Source: Porticoccaceae bacterium
GTDB lineage: Bacteria; Pseudomonadota; Gammaproteobacteria; Pseudomonadales; Porticoccaceae
Length of the DNA stretch: 10,046 nucleotides
Direction: 5' to 3'
Assembly (NCBI GenBank): GCA_023229065.1
Contig: JALNZZ010000074.1
Coordinates: forward strand, 1-10,046
This document shows, in pieces, positions 1 through 6,447 of this stretch. The notes under the pieces are model-generated. The model worked only from the letters and a program-made list of their open reading frames with translations, ran no database searches and was not told the DNA's origin. The translations under genes and the position numbers were made by a program. Positions within the stretch are counted from its first letter, which is position 1. Every line of letters begins with the position of its first letter.

Positions 1-410
1 AGTCCGACGCCCAGTACCTCTTCCACCAGGCCGGCATAGCCACGGGAAAAGCCATAGCCGGCAAAGGCAGCGGCCACCTGGGTATCGAACAGCGGTGACG
101 GCAGGCTGGCGAAGGCGCTGGCGAGCACTTCGAGATCTTCGGAGCAGGAGTGGAAGACCTTGACCACTTCTGGATTGCGTATCAGCGCCACCAGTGGCGA
201 GAGATCGTCGATGGCAAGGGGATCCACCAGCCATACGGTGGCGCCATCGCTGATCTGAACCAGACCGATACGCGGATAGAAAGTATCGGTGCGAATGAAT
301 TCGGTATCGAAGGCAATACGCGGAACCTGTAGACACGCCTCGTGGCAACGTACCAGCTCCGCCTCGGACGTTACCAGTACAGGGCGGGGAAGACTAAGGC
401 CTGTCAACAC
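1..410 (-). CDS. rnd: Ribonuclease D, N-terminal part (3' end beyond left edge)
   Basis: RNase D is a 3'-5' exoribonuclease of the DEDD family that trims tRNA and other small RNA 3' ends. About 136 residues are visible. The exonuclease I motif FDTEF gives Asp35 and Glu37, followed by YPRIGLVQI. The exonuclease II motif SCSEDLEVL gives Asp92. All align closely with E. coli RNase D (LDTEF, HAGSEDLEV). The rest of the catalytic domain and the HRDC domain lie outside the window. No in-frame ATG exists after the in-frame stop upstream of base 410, so GTG at 410 or TTG at 407 must start it; GTG is chosen, though the Shine-Dalgarno match is weak. It starts 46 bases after the recR stop on the same strand and may be the distal gene of that operon. 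Identity is confident; the exact start is less so. Confidence 0.88.
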   Translation of the reverse strand, partial: MLTGLSLPRPVLVTSEAELVRCHEACLQVPRIAFDTEFIRTDTFYPRIGLVQISDGATVWLVDPLAIDDLSPLVALIRNPEVVKVFHSCSEDLEVLASAFASLPSPLFDTQVAAAFAGYGFSRGYAGLVEEVLGVG

Positions 411-456
411 AGTACGAATCCATCATCGGTCATCACCTTCTGCTCAAATAATCGGC

Positions 457-1053
457 TCAAATAAACTGCTTGCGGCTGTTGAAAGCGTGCGCCAGGGTGC
501 CGCCATCGACAAACTCCAACTCGCCACCGAGCGGCACACCATGCGCGATGCGGGTCACTTGAACACCACCGGCACGGGCCCGCTCACCGATATAGTGCGC
601 GGTGGCCTCGCCTTCTACCGTGAGGTTGGTAGCCAGGATCAGCTCTTCAACAGCCTCATCCTTCAGGCGGGTCATCAACTGATCAACCCCGATCGCCTCC
701 GGTCCTATGCCATCAATGGGCGACAGGTGTCCCATCAGCACAAAGTACAGGCCGCGATAACTGCCGGAAGATTCGATGGCAAACAGATCAGCGGGCGTCT
801 CCACCACACAGACCCGCTTTTCGTCACGGCGCGGGTTGGCGCAGATGGCGCACTGATCCTGCTCGGTGAGGTTGCGGCAGCGCTGGCAGCGGCGTACCTG
901 CTGGGCAGCGGTGGCCAGCGCCGTCGAGAGACGCATACCCCCCTGGCGATTGCGCTCCAACATGTGCAGTGCCATGCGCTGGGCGGATTTGGGACCGACG
1001 CCGGGCAGACAGCGCAGGGCGTCGATCAATTCATCGATAACAGGCCCGAACAC
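457..1053 (-). CDS. recR: Recombination mediator protein RecR
   Basis: RecR acts with RecF and RecO to load RecA onto SSB-coated single-stranded DNA at gaps. The 198-residue product matches the usual length (about 200). An N-terminal helix-hairpin-helix (LRCLPGVGPKSAQRMA, about residues 13-28) is followed by a four-cysteine zinc finger (Cys56, Cys59, Cys68, Cys71). A Toprim domain from about residue 80 begins VCVVETPADL with Glu85. The C-terminus has the typical THIAHGVP-like segment, here TRIAHGVPLGGELEFVD. The start is GTG, with GAGG seven bases upstream and the conserved family N-terminus right after it. It lies 39 bases downstream of ybaB, with dnaX before that, which is the widely conserved dnaX-ybaB-recR cluster. 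Confidence 0.97.
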   Translation of the reverse strand: MFGPVIDELIDALRCLPGVGPKSAQRMALHMLERNRQGGMRLSTALATAAQQVRRCQRCRNLTEQDQCAICANPRRDEKRVCVVETPADLFAIESSGSYRGLYFVLMGHLSPIDGIGPEAIGVDQLMTRLKDEAVEELILATNLTVEGEATAHYIGERARAGGVQVTRIAHGVPLGGELEFVDGGTLAHAFNSRKQFI

Positions 1054-1092
1054 CGGATATCCTCAAGCAATAATTGACAGTAATTCAATTGA

Positions 1093-1413
1093 TTAAAAAG
1101 GCATCTTGAAGCCGGGAGGAAAGTTGAAGCCTCCTGTCAGCGAGGCCATTTTCTCTTTACTGTAGGACTCCACCTTGCGCACCGCATCATTGACTGCGGC
1201 GGCCAGCAAGTCTTCCAGCAGCTCCTTTTCCTCCGACATCAGCTCAGGGGCAATAGTGACCTTGCGCACATCGTGGCGCCCGTTCATCACCACCTGCACC
1301 AGACCGGCACCGGATTCACCGGTCACCTCGGCACTGGCGGCCTCCTCCTGGATGCGCTGGAGGTTTTCCTGCATTTCCTGGGCTTGTTTCATCAGGTCAT
1401 TCAAGCCTTTCAT
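1093..1413 (-). CDS. ybaB: YbaB/EbfC family nucleoid-associated DNA-binding protein
   Basis: A small DNA-binding protein (106 residues) of the YbaB/EbfC family, which forms dimers and binds DNA in a nucleoid-associated manner. It opens with a charged amphipathic helix (MKGLNDLMKQAQEMQENLQ) and continues through the family core with GLVQVVMNGRHDVRKVTIAPEL. It ends in the typical Gly/Pro/Phe-rich tail (GGFNFPPGFKMPF). The ATG is preceded by AGGAG at eight bases. It lies between dnaX and recR. Co-occurrence with recR suggests a role in recombination or replication, but its precise function remains unsettled even in well-studied bacteria. Confidence 0.95.
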   Translation of the reverse strand: MKGLNDLMKQAQEMQENLQRIQEEAASAEVTGESGAGLVQVVMNGRHDVRKVTIAPELMSEEKELLEDLLAAAVNDAVRKVESYSKEKMASLTGGFNFPPGFKMPF

Positions 1414-1437
1414 GATGATTGCTCCTGCGTTATTTTC

Positions 1438-1469
1438 TCAGTTTCTGAAAGTTGCATCAGTTTCTGAAA
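1438..1469 (-). repeat. Two 13-bp direct repeats in the dnaX-ybaB spacer
   Basis: The 78-base spacer upstream of ybaB contains TCAGTTTCTGAAA twice on the plus strand, at 1438-1450 and 1457-1469, a 19-base period. Each copy includes TTTC-T-GAAA, itself a small inverted repeat. On the ybaB coding strand the pair ends about 25 bases before the start codon. It could be a duplicated protein-binding site or a chance slippage duplication. No convincing promoter elements accompany it. Confidence 0.6.
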
Positions 1470-1491
1470 TAAGTGGATAGGCCTGCGAAGC

Positions 1492-3768
1492 TTAATCCAA
1501 AGGCCTCACGCTATGTTCCAACAGCTCGCCAGCGGTGTGGTCGATCAGCTTCCTGACCAGAGGGTCCTGGTGCAAGCTTTCCACCGCTTGCTGTAACCGT
1601 TCGGCGCGACGGCGCTGCAATACCTGCCTGGGGGTTTCGCCAGCGGGCTCGCCGATCTGGATGACAACTTGTACATTTTCATTAAAGTAGTGGGACAACA
1701 ACTCAGCCAGCCGGGCCTGCTGCTCCTCTCGATAAAGAGAACTGTGGCCGCTATCGAGGATAAAATCCAGCCGCCCACCGGCAATGCCGTCAAGATAGAG
1801 GTTGGCAGCGATACTCTGCAACAGCCCCCCGACTTCCAGCCCCAGATAGACATCGAGCCAGTTGCTCGCATTCAGTGCCGTCAGGGCGACGGCAGCTGGA
1901 CGCTCTTTCCCCTCCAGAGCAGAAGGCTCGGTCCTGTCCCGGGGAGCAGCGGTGTCCGCACCTCCATCGACCAAGCCAGTAACATCCTGCTGGGCGCGCA
2001 GCGATACCGGTGGTGCAGGGCATTGCTCCTCCTGTGCCGCTGCTGGCTGGACAGCAGCCACCCCAAGCGCCCCGTCATGACCTGCGGCAAGGTGGGCAGC
2101 GGGAAGGTGATCCGCAGAAAGCTCTGACTCGGCAACAGCCTCATACTCCTCCCACGGCGGGCGATCGGCATCCGCTACCGCTTCGCTGGCCAAGGCGGAC
2201 GGGCGCTCGACCTGCGACAGAGGTGGCACGGCCCCTCCCTCGGTATCAGCCCCAAGCGCTGGCGTTGCAACTGACAATTCTTTTGCTGCGGCAGCCTCGG
2301 CAGATACTGCCGACTGTGCCGGTGTCTCCTCCTCGCCTCTCACCGCTGTTGCCACCGCCTCTGGCAAGTGCTCCTGAGGCTGCGCGACGGCGGACTCTCC
2401 AGCGCTCACCGATGGCGACGCGGCGCGGTCAGCAACACCTTGCGTCGGAGTTGGCGACGTGGAAGACGCAGCCGTGAAGGAAGGTATCGCGGCAGAAGCT
2501 CTCTCAGTAGAAGCTCTCTCAACAGAAGGCATCGCCGCCGGCGCGCTGGTGTTGGATGCGGATGACACAGTGGCTCCTGCCGGCAGCGGAGCCGGTGGCG
2601 GGGCAGGATCAGGCTTTTTTGCCTGGGGGTTCTCCTGCGGCAGCGGGCGACCCGGCAGCGGCTGGTCCGCCAACGATTCCGGCAGCACCGGCTGGAAAGC
2701 CAACAGGCGCAACAGCACCATTTCGAAGCCCGAGCGCGGGTCGGCGGCGTGGGGCAGGTCGCGACGGCCCAACAGGGTAATCTGGTAAAACAGCTGCACC
2801 GTCTCGCGATCGAGCGCCGCTGCCAGCTGCAAAACATGCTGGTGGTCGGCGTGGCTGTGATCGAGCGCATCGGGAGCTGTCTGGGCAATGGCGACCCGGT
2901 GCCAGAAAGACAGCATCTCCCCCAGGGCCTCGCTGTAATCGGGCGCGTGATCTGCCAACTGCTGCACCGCCGCCAGAGCGGCTACGGCCTCACCCCGGGC
3001 AATGGCATCGCAGATCTCCAGTACCCCGGCGCGGTCAATGGTACCCAGCATGGCGCTGACTTCCGCCTGGGTGATCAACCCGCCGCCGTGAGCAATGGCC
3101 TGGTCGGTAAGGCTGAGTGCATCCCGCATACTGCCATCGGCAGCGCGACCAATGTCCCACAGCGCATCTTCCTCGAAGGGGACCTTTTCTTCAGCCAATA
3201 CAAACTTCAGATGAGAGACTATGCGCTCCGGCCCCAGGTTCTTGAGATTGAACTGCAGGCAGCGCGACAACACCGTGACGGGCAACTTCTGCGGGTCGGT
3301 GGTAGCGAGCAGAAACTTCACATGGGGCGGCGGCTCCTCAAGTGTCTTGAGCAGCGCGTTGAAACTGTGGGTGGAGAGCATGTGTACTTCGTCGATGAGG
3401 TACACCTTGTAGCGGCCGCTGGTGGGCAGGTACTGGACGTTGTCGAGCAGGTCGCGGGTGTCTTCCACCTTGGTGCGGGAAGCGGCATCCACTTCCAGCA
3501 GGTCTACAAAACGTCCTTCGGCAATGGCCACACAAGCACTGCACTCGCCGCAGGGGGTCGAGCTGACACCGCGCTCGCAGTTGAGACATTTGGCGATGAT
3601 CCGCGCCAGCGTTGTCTTGCCCACCCCGCGGGTACCGGTAAACAGGTAGGCGTGGTGCAGGCGATCGTTGTCGAGACCGTTGACCAGGGCCTTGAGCACA
3701 TGCTCCTGCCCCACCATCTCGTCAAACGAGCGGGGACGCCATTTGCGGGCAAGAACCTGGTAGCTCAT
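1492..3768 (-). CDS. dnaX: DNA polymerase III subunit tau (and gamma by frameshift)
   Basis: The clamp-loader ATPase of the replicative polymerase; full-length tau also ties the polymerase cores and the DnaB helicase to the loader. The 758-residue product has Walker A GTRGVGKT (residues 45-52) and zinc-module cysteines 64, 73, 76 and 79. It has Walker B LIDEVH (about 124-129), the sensor-1/SRC segment LPVTVLSRC (162-170, Arg169 the likely arginine finger) and sensor-2 GSMRDALSL (212-220). The collar domain III reaches about residue 365. A long Ala/Pro/Ser/Glu-rich, probably disordered linker (about 375-625) precedes a folded C-terminal domain beginning WLDVYLGL, consistent with the polymerase alpha-binding domain V. 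It is longer than E. coli tau (643), mostly because of the linker. An AGGTGA Shine-Dalgarno precedes the ATG. A recoding site at codons 383-385 should yield a product of about 386 residues. Confidence 0.97.
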   Translation of the reverse strand: MSYQVLARKWRPRSFDEMVGQEHVLKALVNGLDNDRLHHAYLFTGTRGVGKTTLARIIAKCLNCERGVSSTPCGECSACVAIAEGRFVDLLEVDAASRTKVEDTRDLLDNVQYLPTSGRYKVYLIDEVHMLSTHSFNALLKTLEEPPPHVKFLLATTDPQKLPVTVLSRCLQFNLKNLGPERIVSHLKFVLAEEKVPFEEDALWDIGRAADGSMRDALSLTDQAIAHGGGLITQAEVSAMLGTIDRAGVLEICDAIARGEAVAALAAVQQLADHAPDYSEALGEMLSFWHRVAIAQTAPDALDHSHADHQHVLQLAAALDRETVQLFYQITLLGRRDLPHAADPRSGFEMVLLRLLAFQPVLPESLADQPLPGRPLPQENPQAKKPDPAPPPAPLPAGATVSSASNTSAPAAMPSVERASTERASAAIPSFTAASSTSPTPTQGVADRAASPSVSAGESAVAQPQEHLPEAVATAVRGEEETPAQSAVSAEAAAAKELSVATPALGADTEGGAVPPLSQVERPSALASEAVADADRPPWEEYEAVAESELSADHLPAAHLAAGHDGALGVAAVQPAAAQEEQCPAPPVSLRAQQDVTGLVDGGADTAAPRDRTEPSALEGKERPAAVALTALNASNWLDVYLGLEVGGLLQSIAANLYLDGIAGGRLDFILDSGHSSLYREEQQARLAELLSHYFNENVQVVIQIGEPAGETPRQVLQRRRAERLQQAVESLHQDPLVRKLIDHTAGELLEHSVRPLD
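2494..2521 (-). repeat. 15-bp tandem repeat inside the dnaX linker
   Basis: On the plus strand AGAAGCTCTCTCA occurs at 2494-2506 and again at 2509-2521, a 15-base unit in phase with the dnaX reading frame. It encodes the repeated peptide ERAST/ERASA in the disordered linker. This is consistent with expansion by slipped-strand replication where sequence is weakly constrained. Confidence 0.7.
2575..2636 (-). promoter_or_regulatory. dnaX: Programmed -1 frameshift element in dnaX
   Basis: On the dnaX coding strand the slippery heptamer A AAA AAG lies at 2620-2614, read GCA AAA AAG in the zero frame as in E. coli dnaX. An AGGAG sequence (2636-2632) lies 11 bases upstream, like the Shine-Dalgarno-like stimulator in E. 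coli. Five bases downstream a hairpin begins. TCCTGCC (2608-2602) can pair with GGCAGGA (2581-2575). An alternative has a 5-bp outer stem and a 5-bp inner CCGGC/GCCGG stem with a bulge between. After a -1 slip the next codons are GCC then TGA (stop at 2611-2609), so the product ends one residue past Lys385, about 386 residues in all. Every known component of the E. coli gamma-producing signal is present. Confidence 0.88.
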
Positions 3769-3797
3769 CGATCACCTGGCAGGGAAATGAACTGGGC

Positions 3798-3828
3798 ATT
3801 ATACGGAGATGGGGCGGGGTTGGGGCAA
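3798..3828 (-). promoter_or_regulatory. Probable dnaX promoter
   Basis: A perfect TATAAT -10 box sits at 3803-3798 on the minus strand, 29 bases upstream of the dnaX ATG. The best upstream match to a -35 box is TTGCCC at 3828-3823, with a long 19-base spacer. This would give a short leader of about 20 bases. It lies between ffs and dnaX, so dnaX need not depend on read-through from ffs. The -10 is clear; the -35 is weak. Confidence 0.6.
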
Positions 3829-3866
3829 GTTTTGGTCTTCGCCCGCCGTCAGACCCAATAAATGGA

Positions 3867-3978
<112 letters not shown>

Positions 3979-3991
3979 ATTGAGGGGCGGC

Positions 3992-4020
3992 ATTATGGTG
4001 GCTTTGCGGCGGGGATGCAA
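3992..4020 (-). promoter_or_regulatory. Probable ffs promoter
   Basis: On the minus strand TTGCAT (4020-4015) and CATAAT (3997-3992) are separated by exactly 17 bases. A GC-rich stretch (GCCGCCCCTC) follows the -10, a discriminator type common at stable-RNA promoters. Transcription would begin roughly 5-8 bases after the -10, leaving a short 5' leader before the closing helix at 3978, consistent with RNase P processing. The nitroreductase gene ends at 4106, leaving room for an independent ffs promoter. Confidence 0.6.
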
Positions 4021-4105
4021 CAGCGCGACTCGCCGAACCGCTGCAGACAAAACCTTTCGCGGCTTTTAATGCCCGGCTAACTCTTAACTTTCGGAACTCT
4101 TTAAC

Positions 4106-4681
4106 TTACGAGCTCTCCGGCCAAGGGCGGAAGAAGTCCTCCACGGCCAAGACAGGAGCCGCACGGGGCACTACTCGCGGCGTCCCCACATACAAAAAAC
4201 CTACCAGGCTTTCATTGGCTGTCAGGCCCAGCCCCTGACGCACGACAGCATGGCTGGCCAGGTCGCCGGTGCGCCAGATAGCACCAAAGCCCAGGGCATA
4301 GCAGGCATTGAGCATGTTTTGCACCGCCGCACCGGCGGACAGCAACTGCTCCCACTCCGGCACCTTGGGATCTTCCACACAGCTGGCAATAGCGACAATC
4401 ACCAGAGGTGCCCGGGACGGTAAGCCGCGAGTGCGCGCCTCTTCTTCGGCGGACAACTCAGGGTTATCCTGCAATCGGGCCTGAACAAAGATTTCCCCCA
4501 GCTGCAACAGCGCTTCGTTTTCGACGGTCAGAAAACGCCAGGGACGCAATTGGCGGTGATCGGCAGCGCGCAGTGCCGCGCGCTGAATCAACTCCCGCTG
4601 TTCACCCTCTGGAGCGGGTTCACGCAACAGGGCACAGGAGACACGATTGACAAGTACACTGACAGCAGACGGCGTATCCAA
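4106..4681 (-). CDS. YdjA-like nitroreductase family protein
   Basis: A 191-residue flavin enzyme of the small nitroreductase family, closest in memory to E. coli YdjA (183 residues). Such proteins are FMN-dependent homodimers using NAD(P)H; the physiological substrate is unknown. Matching segments are LVNRVSCALLREPAPEGEQ near the N-terminus, AADHRQLRPWRFLTV (about 39-53), APLVIVAIASCVEDPKVPEW, SAGAAVQNMLNACYALGFG and VGFLYVGTP. The usual Arg-Arg-Ser FMN signature reads Arg-Val-Ser here. TTG at 4681 is chosen as start: AGAGGAG lies five bases upstream and the protein then begins where YdjA does. An in-frame GTG at 4756 would add 25 residues with no family counterpart. It is co-directional with queF, 169 bases downstream of it. 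Confidence 0.85.
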   Translation of the reverse strand: MDTPSAVSVLVNRVSCALLREPAPEGEQRELIQRAALRAADHRQLRPWRFLTVENEALLQLGEIFVQARLQDNPELSAEEEARTRGLPSRAPLVIVAIASCVEDPKVPEWEQLLSAGAAVQNMLNACYALGFGAIWRTGDLASHAVVRQGLGLTANESLVGFLYVGTPRVVPRAAPVLAVEDFFRPWPESS

Positions 4682-4850
4682 ACTAGCTCCTCTAAATGAT
4701 AAGTATTCAACGGGCGGGACTGAATGGATTGTAATCGCCCGGGCAGCAGGTTGCACGGTGCCACCGCGGATCAGCCTCAGCCAGCTGGCCTGACAACAGA
4801 CGTTGCAACGCCCTTGCCGCTGTCAGTCCCCGCCCGAACCAGTCTCACCC

Positions 4851-5654
4851 TCACTGGCGGGCATCGCGGCGGGGCAGCGCCAACAGCGGCCGGCTGCCCC
4901 GACTGGGGTTGATATCGAGCCCACCGCGACGGGTATAGCGAGCGTGCACTTCCAGCCACTCGGGCGCACAGCGCGCCATCAGGTCGCAGAAAATGCGCTC
5001 CACACAGTGTTCATGAAAGCCCTGATGCTGGCGAAACGACACGATATAGCGCAGCAGTCCCTCGCGGTCGATGGCGGCCCCTCGGTAGCGCACCATTACC
5101 GTGGCCCAGTCCGGCTGATCCGTCACCGGGCAGTTGCTCTTCAGCAAATGGCTGTACAGGGTCTCTTCCACCACCGCGCCCACCGCAGCAAGCAATTCCG
5201 GCGCCGGCTCAAAGTGCGTGCAGTGCGTATCGATCTCATCCAGGCACTCCCCTTCGGGGCGCCACAGGCCGCGCTCTGCATACTCGTCGAGACTGTAGAG
5301 GACCACCTCCAGCTCGCTGCCAAAAGCGCCGCCCAGATCCTCTTTCAGGGTGTCCACCAACTGCGTCGGCGATGCCAATCGCGCTTGATTGAGCGAGTTG
5401 AGGTAAAGCTTGAACGACTTCGACTCGACGATATTCGGCGACTCGACCGGCACCCGAAACTCGGCAATGGCGACAGCGGGACGCCCCTTGTCATTGAGCC
5501 AGGACAGCTCGTAGGCGGTCCACAGATCAACCCCCTGGAAAGAGATATCGCCGAGCGCGGCACGCCCTTCGGCGCGGGGGATAGACACCAACAAGCCCGG
5601 ATCGTAGTGCTGGGGATACTCGGTAGCAGCTCCCAGTTGCGGTTTACCAGACAT
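4851..5654 (-). CDS. queF: NADPH-dependent 7-cyano-7-deazaguanine reductase (QueF)
   Basis: QueF reduces the nitrile preQ0 to the amine preQ1 with two NADPH, the step before tRNA insertion in queuosine synthesis. The 267-residue product is the long, two-domain (bimodular) type found in E. coli (282). The NADPH-side motif ESKSFKLYLNS (about 77-87) is in the N-terminal half. The catalytic block SHLLKSNCPVTDQPDW holds Cys175 (thioimide nucleophile) and Asp182, and FHEHCVERIF holds His214 and Glu215. The protein ends with RYTRRGGLDINP. The ATG at 5654 fits the family N-terminus, but its GGAGG is 13 bases away. A GTG at 5663 has the same GGAGG four bases upstream and would add three residues. It begins 19 bases after the yadH stop, so it is probably cotranscribed with yadGH. 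Confidence 0.96.
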   Translation of the reverse strand: MSGKPQLGAATEYPQHYDPGLLVSIPRAEGRAALGDISFQGVDLWTAYELSWLNDKGRPAVAIAEFRVPVESPNIVESKSFKLYLNSLNQARLASPTQLVDTLKEDLGGAFGSELEVVLYSLDEYAERGLWRPEGECLDEIDTHCTHFEPAPELLAAVGAVVEETLYSHLLKSNCPVTDQPDWATVMVRYRGAAIDREGLLRYIVSFRQHQGFHEHCVERIFCDLMARCAPEWLEVHARYTRRGGLDINPSRGSRPLLALPRRDARQ

Positions 5655-5673
5655 TGTTTTCACTTCGCCTCCA

Positions 5674-6447
5674 TCAGCTTCGCAAGCCCTTGCTGGTGCG
5701 CAGCAAATGCATCGAGAAAACCCACAAGGCCAGGATAAAGCCGACAATAATCAGCAGCGCTATCCCGGTGTCGATATCAGAAATTCCCAACATGCCGTAG
5801 CGGAACGCATTTACCATGTAAAGAATGGGGTTGAGGTGTGACACGGTTCCCCAGAAAGACGGCAACAAGCTGGTGGAGTAAAACACCCCGCCCAAATACG
5901 TGAGGGGCGTCAGCACAAAGGTGGGGACGATGGAAATATCATCGAACGACTTGGCAAACACCGCGTTGATAAAGCCCGCCAGGGAAAACAGTACCGAGGT
6001 CAAAAACACCACAGTACAGGTGATGACCACATGCTCCAGCTGCAGGCGAGTAAAAAACAGCGACAGCAGGGTCACAATCAGCCCCACCGACAACCCTCGA
6101 GCCACGCCGCCCATCACAAAACCGGTCAAGATAATGTAGTTTGGCACCGGTGACACCAGTAACTCCTCTACACTCTTGCCCCACTTGGCACCGTAGAAGG
6201 ACGACACCACGTTGCCATACGAGTTGGTGATCACCGACATCATGATCAGCCCCGGCGCGACGAACTCGATATAAGTAAAACCGGACATGGCGCCGATACG
6301 CGGCCCGATCAGGGTGCCAAAAATAATAAAGTACAACGTAATGGTAATCGCAGGCGGCAACAGTGTCTGGGGCCAGATGCGCACAAAGCGCCGCACTTCG
6401 CGAGTCAGAATGGTGACAAAGGCAACCCACTTTTCATAACTGCTCAT
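5674..6447 (-). CDS. yadH: ABC-2 type exporter permease, YadH-like
   Basis: Inner-membrane permease of an ABC-2 type exporter; 257 residues against 256 in E. coli YadH and nearly collinear with it. About six hydrophobic segments are visible (roughly 28-48, 60-80, 104-132, 140-164, 172-190, 228-248). Conserved blocks include RIWPQTLLPPAITITLYFII, VAPGLIMMSVITNSYGNV, EELLVSPVP, FAKSFDDISIVPTFVLTPLT and YLGGVFYS, and the C-terminus is GLRS as in E. coli. Its ATG overlaps the yadG stop (ATGA) and GGAGG lies seven bases upstream inside yadG, so the two are translationally coupled. The transported substrate of YadGH is not established. Confidence 0.95.
   Translation of the reverse strand: MSSYEKWVAFVTILTREVRRFVRIWPQTLLPPAITITLYFIIFGTLIGPRIGAMSGFTYIEFVAPGLIMMSVITNSYGNVVSSFYGAKWGKSVEELLVSPVPNYIILTGFVMGGVARGLSVGLIVTLLSLFFTRLQLEHVVITCTVVFLTSVLFSLAGFINAVFAKSFDDISIVPTFVLTPLTYLGGVFYSTSLLPSFWGTVSHLNPILYMVNAFRYGMLGISDIDTGIALLIIVGFILALWVFSMHLLRTSKGLRS

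Noticed and set aside
289..1077. Plus-strand open frame of about 262 codons opposite rnd and recR
   Set aside because: It spans two well-supported minus-strand genes and their spacer; its translation shows no domain.
3836..3857. GGTCT/AGACC hairpin after ffs as an intrinsic terminator
   Set aside because: Only a 5-bp stem with a large loop, followed on the minus strand by AAAACTTG rather than a T-run.
2749..3861. Long open frame on the plus strand (about 370 codons) opposite dnaX
   Set aside because: It lies antisense to the conserved dnaX ATPase domains; GC-rich coding DNA commonly leaves such shadow frames. No recognisable domain and no Shine-Dalgarno evidence.
4682..4756. GTG at 4756 as the nitroreductase start
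   Set aside because: It would add 25 residues absent from YdjA, and its Shine-Dalgarno is weaker than that of the TTG at 4681.
4801..4810. Perfect 10-bp palindrome CGTTGCAACG between queF and the nitroreductase
   Set aside because: Short, single, and not placed near a recognisable promoter; a chance palindrome of this size is unremarkable in 10 kb.
4803..5738. Plus-strand open frame of about 311 codons opposite queF
   Set aside because: Antisense shadow of QueF, whose catalytic motifs are clear on the other strand.
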